A DNA stretch of 64,000 nt from JBQDBK01 sp052090825 (GCA_052090825.1 JBQDBK010000001.1:1-64000), one strand, 5' to 3'; shown: positions 18,183-26,853, numbered from the stretch's first letter. The notes: generated by a model not told the origin, from the sequence alone. Program-made: numbers and translations.

Positions 18183-18595
18183 AACAAATTGGATTTGTTG
18201 TAGAAGATAATGGGGATTATGTTAAAGTTTCTTCAATGAGAGAATCATCTTGTGGAACAAGTTGTGAAAATTGCTCGGCTAAGTGTGGAGAATCCAAAAT
18301 TCAAAATCAAAAAGTTTTAAATACAATAGGTGCTAAAGTAGGAGATAAGGTAATTTTAGAAACTAGCTTCAAAACCTTAATTTCTTATATAGGACTTGTA
18401 TATGGTTTACCTTTATTATTTTTTATAATTGGAGTTATTGTATCAAGTAATTTTTTAGGATTTAATACTAATAATGCTCAACTTTTGAATTTGTTAGTAG
18501 GTTTATTATTCATGATTTTTTCTTTTATAATAATCAAAATTATTGACTCTAAATATATAAAAAATAAGGATTTTATAGTTTTAAAAAAGGCATAA
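18179..18595 (+). CDS. RseC/MucC-type membrane protein (SoxR-reducing system family)
   Basis: A 138-aa inner-membrane protein of the RseC/MucC family. The N-terminal domain contains a Cys cluster C25-x3-C29-x2-C32-x3-C36 that could bind an Fe-S cluster, then two transmembrane segments (about residues 62-84 and 95-116) and a short basic tail. In Proteobacteria RseC acts with the Rsx complex to reduce SoxR; in Clostridia it is often near rnf genes, but none is visible here. It overlaps aspS by four bases and so lies under T-box control. Specific function unknown. Confidence 0.8.
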   Translation: MKQIGFVVEDNGDYVKVSSMRESSCGTSCENCSAKCGESKIQNQKVLNTIGAKVGDKVILETSFKTLISYIGLVYGLPLLFFIIGVIVSSNFLGFNTNNAQLLNLLVGLLFMIFSFIIIKIIDSKYIKNKDFIVLKKA

Positions 18596-18596
18596 G

Positions 18597-19439
18597 ATGA
18601 TGAATATAAAATCAAAAACTTTAAGTCGTATTTTTTTATTTTCTATAATATTTTTAGTATTATCTCTACTTTTCTTTGCGTATTCTAGAATAAGTATCAG
18701 TGCTAAAAAAGAACTAGAAAATGATAATCTTAAGTTAAAAAGAGAATTAAAATTTAAAGAAAAAGAGCATAATAAATTTATAAAATTAGAAAAAGAATAC
18801 GAAAATAAATTAGAAAGTTTAAGATTAGAATTTGCCAGTAAGTACGGTTATGATTTTAATCAGGATGAAAAGACACTTATTAGTAATGAAATTAAAAATT
18901 TAGAATTCAAAAATAGTTCAATTTTAAAACAAATAAAAGAAAAAATAATTTTTTATTCTGCTTATTATAAGGGAGAATATTATGAGGATGATAGTTTAGA
19001 ATCATTAATTTCTAAATTTACTAATTTAAATTCTAATAGTAGGGTAGAAATTATAAATTCAGATTTATATAGTGAATTAGATATTGATAAATTTATAGAG
19101 AAAGCTAAAAAGAGCGGTACAATAGCTTATTTAAATTCTATTAACAAAGAAAATAAAGAAAATAATTTAAATTTGTTAACAACAACATTATACTCTAAAG
19201 ATTTTTATAATATATCTGATACAAATTTAAATTTATCCAAAGTACAGGCTGAAATAAATGCACTTTGTAATAACTATAAATATTTAGAATACAGTAACTT
19301 TAATACTGGTAATTTAACTTATTCAAATTTATTAAATTTAAAAATCGAGACTGATTATTTAATAAATCAATATTATAAAAACCAAGGAGTTATAAATATT
19401 CTTAAAGAAATTGGAGATAATTATGAAAAATTTAAATAA
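18597..19439 (+). CDS. Hypothetical membrane-anchored coiled-coil protein (280 aa)
   Basis: I do not recognise this protein. It has a short basic N-terminus, one transmembrane segment (about residues 12-30), then a strongly charged coiled coil (about 35-75, KKELENDNLKLKRELKFKEK) and an Asn/Ser-rich C-terminal part with little conservation to judge. Topology is probably N-in with the coil outside. It follows the RseC-like gene by one base and overlaps the next gene, which has the same architecture, so the two probably act together. A PilN/PilO-like resemblance in layout is only superficial. Confidence 0.7.
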   Translation: MMNIKSKTLSRIFLFSIIFLVLSLLFFAYSRISISAKKELENDNLKLKRELKFKEKEHNKFIKLEKEYENKLESLRLEFASKYGYDFNQDEKTLISNEIKNLEFKNSSILKQIKEKIIFYSAYYKGEYYEDDSLESLISKFTNLNSNSRVEIINSDLYSELDIDKFIEKAKKSGTIAYLNSINKENKENNLNLLTTTLYSKDFYNISDTNLNLSKVQAEINALCNNYKYLEYSNFNTGNLTYSNLLNLKIETDYLINQYYKNQGVINILKEIGDNYEKFK

Positions 19440-20571
19440 TAGATTACTAATAATTTTAATTAGTATATCAACTTTATTAACTATATTTATTTTATCTATT
19501 TCTTATATGAATATAAATAAATCCTACGATGAATTAAAAAATCTAAAAAATCAAAACTTAAAATTAAATTTTAAAATAAAAGAAAAACAAAATAAGATAA
19601 ATATAATAAACTCGAGTATAAATTCTAAAAAAAGAAAAATTAATAAATTATTAGATTTTGATAAAAAATTTTTAAATACAAATGAAAAATTAAAAGAGAA
19701 TAGGGAAAATAGTATTTATGATCTTTATCTTATAAGTGAAATAAGTCCTTCGTTTGATTTGATAAAATCAGGTAAAAACCTAAGAAATACATCGAAATTA
19801 GATAATGTTTATTTTGAAGAAGATTTAAACTTTCAAAGTTCAGCAACAAATATTAAGATAAATAATCTATTAGTATTGGATAAAATTAGTTATGAAATTA
19901 ATGAATATATTTATAAAAATAATAATTTTATAAAGCAAAATAAAGGTATATACGAATATTTAAATAGCACTAACAATTATTTATTAAAATATGAAATATC
20001 AAAATTTTTATCTAATAAAGATAAAAATTATAAAATTAAAGAAATAGAAGAAAGTGCTAGAAATTTAATTATGTTAAAAGAAAAGTATAAAGATTTTTAT
20101 TACCCATTTTTAAATAAGAATCAAAAAAATAAAGATTATATACAATCTTTATCAAATATAATTACTTTGGAGAAGTCAAAAATCAATTTAAATGATTACA
20201 AGATTGATAAAAAAAATGTTGAAAATTATAAAAAAATTATAAATGCTTATGTATTTAATTTAGAAGTAATTTCTAAAAACATAGACAATACAGAAAATTT
20301 CTCAATATTAAATAAAGATGTAATAATTGGCGATAAAAAAGAAAATTTAAAGTATATGATCTCAGATGATAATACAATAAAGATAATAGAAAAAAAAGAA
20401 AATGAAGCAAAAAAACTTTATTTTTATAATACTAATGAAGAAGTAGTATTTTATATTAATTTAGATGAATTAAAATCTATATATTTCAATATAGATAAAG
20501 GAGAAGAAGTAGAAAAAGAATTAAAAAATTCAAAAAATTTAATAAATTTAGTAAAGGGGAAAAATTACTAA
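19423..20571 (+). CDS. Hypothetical membrane-anchored coiled-coil protein (382 aa)
   Basis: Unrecognised. It has one N-terminal transmembrane segment (about residues 7-27), a Lys/Asn-rich coiled coil (about 30-80), then a long extracellular or periplasm-like region of mixed helical content. The layout mirrors the preceding gene, suggesting an ancient duplication or a heterodimer. I choose ATG 19423, with GGAG at 19413-19416; the frame is open from a TTG at 19411 but that codon sits in the ribosome binding site. It overlaps the upstream gene by 17 bases. Last gene of the aspS transcription unit, ending before a large palindromic terminator. Confidence 0.7.
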   Translation: MKNLNNRLLIILISISTLLTIFILSISYMNINKSYDELKNLKNQNLKLNFKIKEKQNKINIINSSINSKKRKINKLLDFDKKFLNTNEKLKENRENSIYDLYLISEISPSFDLIKSGKNLRNTSKLDNVYFEEDLNFQSSATNIKINNLLVLDKISYEINEYIYKNNNFIKQNKGIYEYLNSTNNYLLKYEISKFLSNKDKNYKIKEIEESARNLIMLKEKYKDFYYPFLNKNQKNKDYIQSLSNIITLEKSKINLNDYKIDKKNVENYKKIINAYVFNLEVISKNIDNTENFSILNKDVIIGDKKENLKYMISDDNTIKIIEKKENEAKKLYFYNTNEEVVFYINLDELKSIYFNIDKGEEVEKELKNSKNLINLVKGKNY

Positions 20572-20620
20572 AGAATCAAAAAATAATAATACTATTTATT
20601 GTTTAGATTTATGTATTAAG

Positions 20621-20680
20621 AATGTATAATAATAAAAGCTTGATATTGAATTCAATATCAAGCTTTTATTATTATACATT
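20621..20680. terminator. Bidirectional terminator: perfect 60-bp palindrome overlapping the ychF stop
   Basis: Positions 20621-20650 and 20651-20680 are exact reverse complements (30-bp arms, centre GAATTC, no unpaired loop in DNA). It holds AAAAGCTTGATATTG and its complement, with T-rich flanks on both strands. The convergent genes end at 20571 (+) and 20672 (-), so it can terminate both. The minus-strand ychF stop codon (20672-20674) and its last two sense codons lie inside the right arm. Confidence 0.9.
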
Positions 20681-21766
20681 AAATTTAAAGTTTACAACAT
20701 CCCCGTCTTTCATAATGTATTCTTTACCTTCAGAACGTATTAAGCCTTTTTCTCTGGCGACTGACATTGATCCTGAGTTTACTAAATCATCATAGGAAAT
20801 TATGTCTGCTTTTATAAATCCTCTTTCAATATCTGAATGTATTTTAGAAGCAGCTTGAGGGGCCTTAGTTCCTTTAGTTATTGTCCAAGCTCTAGTTTCC
20901 ATTTCTCCAGTAGTTAAAAAACTAATGAGACCTAAAATTTTATAACTAGATTTAATAAGTTTATCTAAACCTGAGCTACTGACTCCAAGCTCTTCTAAAA
21001 ATATTTCCCTTTCATCTTCTTCTAAAGATTGAATTTCAGATTCTATATCAGCACTAATAACAACAACTTCATCATTTTGTTTTTCAGCAAATTCTTTTAC
21101 TTTATTAACAAAGCTATTATTTGCCCCATCATTTTCTAAATCATCTTCAGATACATTTGCTACATATATTACAGATTTCGCACTAAGAAGAGAATAATTT
21201 TTTATTAATTTAGATTCTTCTTCATTTAATTCTAAACTCCTAGCTGGCTTAGAATCCTCTAATCTATCTTTTATTTTTTCTAGTAATTCAAGTTCTGGCA
21301 TTAATTTTTTATCCGCTTTAACTTGTTTTTGAATCTTAGAAATTCTTTTTTCAATTTGTTCTAAATCTGAGAATAAAAGCTCTAAATTAATATTTTCAAT
21401 ATCTCTAATTGGATCTACACTACCATCTACATGTATTATATTCTCATCTTCAAAACATCTTACTACATGGACTATTGCATCAACTTCTCTTATATTAGAT
21501 AAAAATTGGTTGCCAAGTCCTTCACCTTTACTAGCTCCTTTTACTAATCCTGCTATATCAAAAAATTCAATTGCAGTATGAACAATTTTCTTACTATTAC
21601 TTATATCACTTAAAGCTTTCAATCTTTCATCAGGAACACTAACTACTCCAATATTAGGTTCAATAGTAGCAAAAGGATAATTTGCAGCTTCTGCTCCAGC
21701 CTTTGTAAGAGCATTAAATAAAGTTGATTTCCCAACATTAGGTAGTCCTACTATGCCTAGTTTCAT
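20672..21766 (-). CDS. ychF: Ribosome-binding ATPase YchF (Obg-like)
   Basis: A TRAFAC-class P-loop NTPase that binds ribosomes and hydrolyses ATP. P-loop G7-L-P-N-V-G-K-S14 and the G2 region NYPFATIEPNIGVV are present. G3 is DIAGLVKGASKGEGLGNQFL, and a TGS domain forms the C-terminus (GTKAPQAASKIHSDIERGFIKADIISYDD), ending GDVVNFKFNV. The length of 364 aa is standard. It is the only gene on the minus strand in this window, flanked by its own promoter and a shared palindromic terminator. Confidence 0.96.
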   Translation of the reverse strand: MKLGIVGLPNVGKSTLFNALTKAGAEAANYPFATIEPNIGVVSVPDERLKALSDISNSKKIVHTAIEFFDIAGLVKGASKGEGLGNQFLSNIREVDAIVHVVRCFEDENIIHVDGSVDPIRDIENINLELLFSDLEQIEKRISKIQKQVKADKKLMPELELLEKIKDRLEDSKPARSLELNEEESKLIKNYSLLSAKSVIYVANVSEDDLENDGANNSFVNKVKEFAEKQNDEVVVISADIESEIQSLEEDEREIFLEELGVSSSGLDKLIKSSYKILGLISFLTTGEMETRAWTITKGTKAPQAASKIHSDIERGFIKADIISYDDLVNSGSMSVAREKGLIRSEGKEYIMKDGDVVNFKFNV

Positions 21767-21798
21767 TAAATCGCCTCATTTCTTATTATCAATTAACA

Positions 21799-21827
21799 AT
21801 TATATCATAAAGATAATATTTCCCCAA
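21799..21827 (-). promoter_or_regulatory. Candidate ychF promoter
   Basis: Read on the minus strand: TTGGGG (21827-21822), 17 bases, then TATAAT (21804-21799) preceded by TGA, an extended -10 element. It lies about 33 bases before the ychF ATG, with GAGG as ribosome binding site between. Confidence 0.6.
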
Positions 21828-21848
21828 TAATAAAAAGCATATAAGTTA

Positions 21849-21877
21849 TTGGTTTTGCATAATAAATATAGTATAAT
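21849..21877 (+). promoter_or_regulatory. Candidate promoter of the ABC transporter pair
   Basis: TTGGTT (21849-21854), a 17-base spacer, TATAAT (21872-21877), about 45 bases before the ATPase start. Divergent from the ychF promoter. A second TATAAT at 21882-21887 could act as an alternative -10. Confidence 0.6.
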
Positions 21878-21922
21878 AAAATATAATAGATTGTATAAGA
21901 AAGAGATAAAGAGGTGAACTTA

Positions 21923-23050
21923 ATGAGTGCCATAGTTATTAACGACTTGACGAAAAAGATTGGAAGAAACAAGGTTTTGTCTAATATAAATTTAGAGGTT
22001 ATGAGTGGAGAAATTTTTGGAATATTGGGATTAAATAATTCAGGTAAAACAACTCTTTCAAAAATATTATTTAATTTTTTAAAACCATCTAAGGGTAAAG
22101 CTTACATTTTTGACATGGATTGTTCAAAGGAAAGTAAGAGTATCAAAGAAAGTGTTTCTTTAATACCTGAGGATATTATGTATCCTGAAAATTTAAAAGC
22201 CATAAGTATATTTAAAAAAACTTTAGCATTTCATAATTTAAAAAGTTTTGAAGAGATTGATAATTTAGTAGAATATTTTAATTTTAATCCTAAATTAAAA
22301 CTTATGGATATGAGTGATAGTGAAAAGAAAATTTTTGCTATTATTAATGCTTTAATAGCTAAACCAAGACTTATTGTAATGGATAATACTTTAAAAGATC
22401 TATCTAATGAAACTATTGATAAGTTATTTAAATATTTAATAGAATTAAAAGAAAATGAAGATTTAACTGTATTATTATTAACAGATTCTTTAAATTATGC
22501 TCAAATATATTGTGATAGAGCTGCTTACTTAGCAGATGGAGAAATAAAAGGAACTGAATTTTTAAAAAATAAATCTTCTAATGATAAAATTGTAACAATC
22601 TACAGTGAAATGACAGATTTAAATTCTTTTATAAATATAGGAGCCAAAATAATTAAAAATGAAAAGTATAATACTATTTTGTATTATGATAAAGATATAA
22701 GACTTCTTTCTAATCTTATTGCAGCCTCTAACATAGATAACTATACTATAGAAAATTCTACTTTAGAAAATAAGATAGATGCTTACTTTAAAAATGAATT
22801 TGAAGAATACATTGAACCTGAAAAAGAAGATGATATTGATCCTACAATAGTAGATACTGAAGATACAAACACTGTGGATGAAAATACTATAATAAGTAAT
22901 AGTTCTTCAGATGAACATGTTGAAAACAAAGATTTTAATACTATAAATGTAAGTAATATATTAAAAGAATCAGAGAATATAAAAAATGGGGAGTCAACTT
23001 TGGATGATAGAAATAATTCTCCAAGTGAAAAGGAGGATAATATATTATGA
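21923..23050 (+). CDS. ABC transporter ATP-binding protein with degenerate catalytic motifs
   Basis: An ABC-2 type ATPase paired with the permease after it. Walker A G36-L-N-N-S-G-K-T-T44 is intact. The LSGGQ signature is replaced by M130-S-D-S-E134. Walker B reads LIVMDN, with Asn155 in place of the catalytic Glu, and the H-loop His is Asp188 (LLLTDSLNYA). The C-terminal about 80 residues form an acidic, Ser/Asn/Asp-rich low-complexity tail. ATP binding is likely but normal hydrolysis doubtful. The start at ATG 21923 is supported by GAGGTG at 21911-21916; the GTG at 21914 lies inside that site. Substrate unknown. Confidence 0.85.
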   Translation: MSAIVINDLTKKIGRNKVLSNINLEVMSGEIFGILGLNNSGKTTLSKILFNFLKPSKGKAYIFDMDCSKESKSIKESVSLIPEDIMYPENLKAISIFKKTLAFHNLKSFEEIDNLVEYFNFNPKLKLMDMSDSEKKIFAIINALIAKPRLIVMDNTLKDLSNETIDKLFKYLIELKENEDLTVLLLTDSLNYAQIYCDRAAYLADGEIKGTEFLKNKSSNDKIVTIYSEMTDLNSFINIGAKIIKNEKYNTILYYDKDIRLLSNLIAASNIDNYTIENSTLENKIDAYFKNEFEEYIEPEKEDDIDPTIVDTEDTNTVDENTIISNSSSDEHVENKDFNTINVSNILKESENIKNGESTLDDRNNSPSEKEDNIL

Positions 23051-23865
23051 TTTTTTCAAGAGAACTTAAGAAGAATTCCGGGAAAATGATAGCTTGGCTA
23101 CTAATATTAGGTATTATAGTAGGATTGCTTTTTGCTTTATATCCAATGATGCTAGATGGAAATATGAAAAGTTTATTTGATAATTTTATAAATGAATTAA
23201 GCCCAGATTTACAGAAAATATTTGGAATTGAAGAAAATATCGATTTAACAAATATAGGACAATATATGGCTTTCATTTATCAATATGTATCTGTTTTTAT
23301 CGTAATATTTGCTATGCAATTAGGGGCAAATTCACTATCTTCTGATCAATCAGATGGGACTATTCAATATATATATTCAAATCCTGTGTCAAGGGCTGAA
23401 ATAATTACAGAAAAAATATTATCTAATATTTTAACTTATATTATATTTTTAATTTTACTAGCATTAGTAAATTTTTTAGTTTTACTTTTTATTCCGGTAG
23501 AAGAAGCTTTTTCTAAGCAGGAATTAATATTTTACTTGGCTAAGATATTTTCTGGGATATTAGCTAGTGGTCTTGTTTTTATGAGTATAGGATTTTTTAT
23601 AAGTTCACTATCTAAGACTAATAATTTTGGAAATGGTATTAGTATTCTTTTTGTTATTATAAGTGTAATATTTACTATAGTAGGGAAAATATATGGTGGA
23701 ACAATGCTAACTGTTATAGATAATTTACCATTAGAAGTATTTAAACCGATTTATTTTATAGAAGGGATTATCTATCCTTTGGGATTAGGAGTCAACCTTA
23801 TAATTTTCTTAATTTTTATAGTATTAACATATGTAATTTACGGTTCAAAGGAATTAGATTATTAA
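23047..23865 (+). CDS. ABC-2 type transporter permease
   Basis: A 272-aa integral membrane protein with about six transmembrane segments: first near residues 14-34, a loop with a helical extracytoplasmic region (to about 75), then segments around 77-97, 117-140, 160-185, 195-215 and 245-265. The cytoplasmic motif SSDQSDGTIQYIYSNPVSRAEIITEKI is the typical ABC-2 coupling region. It overlaps the ATPase gene by four bases (ATGA), so the two form one transporter. Comparable pairs export drugs, lantibiotics or other compounds, but nothing here identifies the substrate. Confidence 0.88.
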   Translation: MIFSRELKKNSGKMIAWLLILGIIVGLLFALYPMMLDGNMKSLFDNFINELSPDLQKIFGIEENIDLTNIGQYMAFIYQYVSVFIVIFAMQLGANSLSSDQSDGTIQYIYSNPVSRAEIITEKILSNILTYIIFLILLALVNFLVLLFIPVEEAFSKQELIFYLAKIFSGILASGLVFMSIGFFISSLSKTNNFGNGISILFVIISVIFTIVGKIYGGTMLTVIDNLPLEVFKPIYFIEGIIYPLGLGVNLIIFLIFIVLTYVIYGSKELDY

Positions 23866-23896
23866 AAAGTGCATTAATGCACTTTTTAATTTTTTC
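23861..23896 (+). terminator. Palindromic terminator after the ABC permease
   Basis: Positions 23861-23875 and 23876-23890 are exact reverse complements (core AAAAAGTGCATT), then a further T run. The stop codon TAA of the permease (23863-23865) lies inside the left arm. Confidence 0.88.
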
Positions 23897-23909
23897 AAAA
23901 GAATTTATA

Positions 23910-23938
23910 TTGATTGTTATTAACTAATGTGATATACT
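23910..23938 (+). promoter_or_regulatory. rpsB promoter
   Basis: TTGATT (23910-23915), 17 bases, TATACT (23933-23938) with TGA directly before it. It leaves a leader of about 95 bases before rpsB that may carry the usual ribosomal-protein leader control; a small CAAG/CTTG hairpin is visible near 23988-23999, but I see no defined motif. Confidence 0.7.
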
Positions 23939-24041
23939 AAAACACGGTAATTTAACACACACACTATTAGATAATATAAGAGTTGCCAAGTGTCCTTGTA
24001 TTAAATGAAAATAGTGGAGGAAAAAAACGGAGGTGAATGTT

Positions 24042-24815
24042 TTGTCAGTTATATCAATGAAATCATTATTGGAGGCGGGTGTTCATTTTGGACATCAAAC
24101 TAGAAGATGGAATCCTAAAATGAGTAGATTTATTTTTACTCAAAGAAATGGAATCTATATTATAGACCTTCAAAAAACTATCAAAAAAGTAGATGAAGCT
24201 CACGAATTTGTGAGACAACTTGCAGAAGATGGTGGAAACATCCTTTTTGTAGGTACTAAAAAACAAGCACAAGATGCTATTGAAAAAGAAGCTAAAAAAT
24301 GTGAAATGCCATATATTAATCAAAGATGGCTAGGCGGTCTTTTAACTAATTACAAAACTATTAGAAAAAGAATTGAAAGACTTCAAACTCTTACTGAAAT
24401 GGAATCAGATGGAACATTTGATGTACTTCCTAAAAAAGAAGTTATTGGCTTGAAGAAAGAAGCTGATAGACTTGAGAAATTTTTAGGTGGTATAAAAAAT
24501 ATGGATAGAATTCCAGATGCTATTTTTATAGTAGATCCTAAAAAAGAAAGGATTGCTGTAAAAGAAGCTCATATATTGGGAATTCCAGTTGTTGCAATTA
24601 TTGATACTAACTGTGATCCAGATGAGATAGATTATCCAATTCCTGGAAATGATGATGCTATAAGAGCTGTAAAACTTATTACAGAAACAATTGCAAATGC
24701 AGTATTGGAAGGAAAGCAAGGTACTCAAAATGAAGATTATTCTGAAAAAGTTGAAGAATTAAAAGATGATACTGAAGAAGAATCTCAGGGAGAGCCTGTC
24801 ATAGATAAAGAGTAA
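24042..24815 (+). CDS. rpsB: 30S ribosomal protein S2
   Basis: S2 of the small ribosomal subunit, 257 aa. The N-terminus MSVISMKSLLEAGVHFGHQTRRWNPKM is the family start, so I place initiation at TTG 24042, with GGAGGT at 24029-24034, rather than the in-frame GTG at 24033 which lies within that site. LFVGTKKQAQDAI and NQRWLGGLLTNYKTI follow, and the protein ends in an acidic tail. It has its own promoter and is followed by a hairpin that partly separates it from tsf. Confidence 0.96.
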   Translation: MSVISMKSLLEAGVHFGHQTRRWNPKMSRFIFTQRNGIYIIDLQKTIKKVDEAHEFVRQLAEDGGNILFVGTKKQAQDAIEKEAKKCEMPYINQRWLGGLLTNYKTIRKRIERLQTLTEMESDGTFDVLPKKEVIGLKKEADRLEKFLGGIKNMDRIPDAIFIVDPKKERIAVKEAHILGIPVVAIIDTNCDPDEIDYPIPGNDDAIRAVKLITETIANAVLEGKQGTQNEDYSEKVEELKDDTEEESQGEPVIDKE

Positions 24816-24825
24816 AGTAATATTT

Positions 24826-24864
24826 GAGAGTTCTAAAGCTATGCCTTTAAAACTCTCTTTTTTT
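24826..24864 (+). terminator. Hairpin between rpsB and tsf
   Basis: GAGAGTT (24826-24832) pairs with AACTCTC (24851-24857), with further internal pairing TAAAG/CTTTA, followed by TTTTTTTT. An attenuator-like terminator of a type often found between rpsB and tsf. Confidence 0.8.
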
Positions 24865-24877
24865 AGGAGGTTATATA

Positions 24878-25525
24878 ATGAAAATAACAGCAAGTTTAGT
24901 TAAAGAATTAAGAGAGAAAACATCAGCAGGAATGTTAGATTGTAAAAATGCACTAGTTGAGACAGATGGCGATTTAGAAAAAGCAGCTGATCTTTTAAGG
25001 GAAAAAGGATTAGCATCAGTTGCAAAAAAATCTGGAAGAATTGCTTCTGAAGGAATTGTAGAATCTTATATTCATGGTGGTAGAATTGGTGTGTTAATTG
25101 AAGTTAACTCAGAAACAGATTTTGTTGCTAAAAATGATGAATTTAAGTCTTTTGTAAAAGATATGGCTATGCAAGTAGCGGCTGTGGCTCCTAAGTATGT
25201 TACTCGTGAAGAAGTACCAACTGAAGAAGTAGAACATGAAAAAGAGATACTAAAAGAACAAGCTCTTAATGAAGGTAAACCAGAGCATATTGTTGAAAAA
25301 ATGGTAGCAGGTAGATTAGAAAAATTTTATGAAGAAATAGTTCTTTTAGACCAAAAATTTGTAAAAGATCCAGATTTAAAAGTTCAAGATGTTTTAAATA
25401 ACATAGCAGCTAAAATAGGTGAAAACATTAAAATAAGAAGATTTGTTAGATTTGAAGTAGGAGAAGGTTTAGAGAAAAAAGAGGAAGATTTCGCAGAAGA
25501 AGTTGCAAAACAAATAGGTAAATAA
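24878..25525 (+). CDS. tsf: Elongation factor Ts
   Basis: EF-Ts is the nucleotide exchange factor for EF-Tu. The N-terminal UBA-like domain (MKITASLVKELREKTSAGMLDCKNAL) is followed by the core with the exchange motif SETDFVAKN (about residues 80-88) and a C-terminal RRFVRFEVGEG. At 215 aa it is the short form seen in many Bacillota, with one core subdomain reduced compared with E. coli. AGGAGG (24865-24870) precedes ATG 24878. Confidence 0.96.
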   Translation: MKITASLVKELREKTSAGMLDCKNALVETDGDLEKAADLLREKGLASVAKKSGRIASEGIVESYIHGGRIGVLIEVNSETDFVAKNDEFKSFVKDMAMQVAAVAPKYVTREEVPTEEVEHEKEILKEQALNEGKPEHIVEKMVAGRLEKFYEEIVLLDQKFVKDPDLKVQDVLNNIAAKIGENIKIRRFVRFEVGEGLEKKEEDFAEEVAKQIGK

Positions 25526-25536
25526 TAGGTGATTTT

Positions 25537-26244
25537 ATGAATCCGAAATATCGCAGAATAGTATTGAAACTTAGTGGAGAGGCAATGGGAGGACCTAACG
25601 GTATTGGTATAGATATTGATACAATAAAAACTATTGCCATGCAATTAAAAGCTATTCAAAAAATGGGCGTTCAAACTAGTGTAGTTGTTGGTGGCGGTAA
25701 TTTTTGGAGAGGAAGAGATTCTGAAGAAATGGATAGAGCAAATTCAGATTATATGGGTATGCTTGGAACCGTTATGAATGCTTTAGCTTTACAAGATGTT
25801 TTAGAAAATATGGGTGTTGTCACAAGAGTTCAAACTGCAATTGAAATGAAAGAAGTTGCAGAACCATATATCAGAAGAAGAGCAATAAGACATTTAGAAA
25901 AAGGTAGAGTGGTCATTTTTTCAGCTGGTATAGGAAATCCATACTTTTCTACTGATACTACAGCAGCTCTTAGAGCAGCTGAGATCGATGCTGATGTTAT
26001 ATTAATTGCTAAAAAAGGTGTAGATGGAATATATGACTCTGATCCAAAGTTAAATAAAAATGCAAAGAAATTTTATGAATTATCATATTTGGAAATTTTA
26101 AATAAAGAACTAAAAATAATGGATGCCACTGCAACTTCGCTTTGTATGGATAATAATATTCCTAGTATTGTATTTGGGATTGACGAGCCAAGTGCTATGG
26201 TTGATGTAGTTAGTGGTAAGAATATAGGTACTAAGGTAAAATAA
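25537..26244 (+). CDS. pyrH: UMP kinase
   Basis: PyrH phosphorylates UMP to UDP in pyrimidine metabolism; it is an amino-acid-kinase family hexamer. Motifs seen are YRRIVLKLSGEAMGG at the N-terminus, VVGGGNFWRGR (about 50-60), STDTTAALRAAEI (about 139-151), KKGVDGIYDSDPKLNKNAKKF and MDATATSLC. The length of 235 aa is normal. Position between tsf and frr is the conserved order. Confidence 0.96.
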   Translation: MNPKYRRIVLKLSGEAMGGPNGIGIDIDTIKTIAMQLKAIQKMGVQTSVVVGGGNFWRGRDSEEMDRANSDYMGMLGTVMNALALQDVLENMGVVTRVQTAIEMKEVAEPYIRRRAIRHLEKGRVVIFSAGIGNPYFSTDTTAALRAAEIDADVILIAKKGVDGIYDSDPKLNKNAKKFYELSYLEILNKELKIMDATATSLCMDNNIPSIVFGIDEPSAMVDVVSGKNIGTKVK

Positions 26245-26255
26245 GGAGAATTAAT

Positions 26256-26813
26256 ATGTTATCTACTTTAAATAAAGATACTGAAGCAAAAATGGAAAAA
26301 ACTGTTTCAGTATATATAGAAGAACTTCAAAGCATTAGGGCAGGAAGGGCTAATCCTTCACTTTTAGATAAAATAAGTATTGATTATTATGGTCAAGTTA
26401 CTCCAATCAATCAAGCTGCATCAATATCAGCTCCTGAACCAAGACTTCTTGTTATTCAGCCTTGGGATGCTAATTTAATACCTGAAATAGAAAAATCTAT
26501 TTTAAAGTCTGATTTGGGGATTAATCCTTCAAATGATGGAAAACTTATTAGACTAGCTATTCCAGAGTTAACAGAGGAAAGACGTCTTAGTCTTACTAAG
26601 GTTGTTAAGAAAAATGGCGAAAATTCTAAGATTGCTATAAGAAATATTAGAAGAGATGCATTAGATGAAATTAAAAAATTAGAGAAATCTAAAGAAATAT
26701 CTGAGGACGATAAAAAAAGCGCAGAAGATGATATTCAGAAAATCACGGATAAGTATATAGATAGAATTGATGAGATAACTAAGTCTAAGGAAGATGAATT
26801 AATGGAAATCTAA
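26256..26813 (+). CDS. frr: Ribosome recycling factor
   Basis: RRF splits post-termination ribosomes with EF-G. The 185-aa protein has the typical blocks ELQSIRAGRANPSLLDKISIDYYG, SISAPEPRLLVIQPWD, KSDLGINPSNDGKLIRLAIPELTEERR, and the C-terminal helical arm. It follows pyrH by 11 bases and is closed by a terminator hairpin. Confidence 0.97.
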   Translation: MLSTLNKDTEAKMEKTVSVYIEELQSIRAGRANPSLLDKISIDYYGQVTPINQAASISAPEPRLLVIQPWDANLIPEIEKSILKSDLGINPSNDGKLIRLAIPELTEERRLSLTKVVKKNGENSKIAIRNIRRDALDEIKKLEKSKEISEDDKKSAEDDIQKITDKYIDRIDEITKSKEDELMEI

Positions 26814-26839
26814 AAAGAGACCATCATGGTCTCTTTTTT
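26812..26839 (+). terminator. Terminator after frr
   Basis: AAAAAGAGACCA (26812-26823) pairs with TGGTCTCTTTTT (26827-26838), loop TCA, with more T at the end. uppS starts at 26854 with no clear promoter between, so some read-through is likely. Confidence 0.85.
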
Positions 26840-26853
26840 AATATAGGTGAGCT

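Noticed and set aside
18597..20571. PilN/PilO-like type IV pilus genes
   Set aside because: Only the one-membrane-segment plus coiled-coil layout matches; no pilM, pilB, pilC or pilin gene is nearby and no motif supports it.
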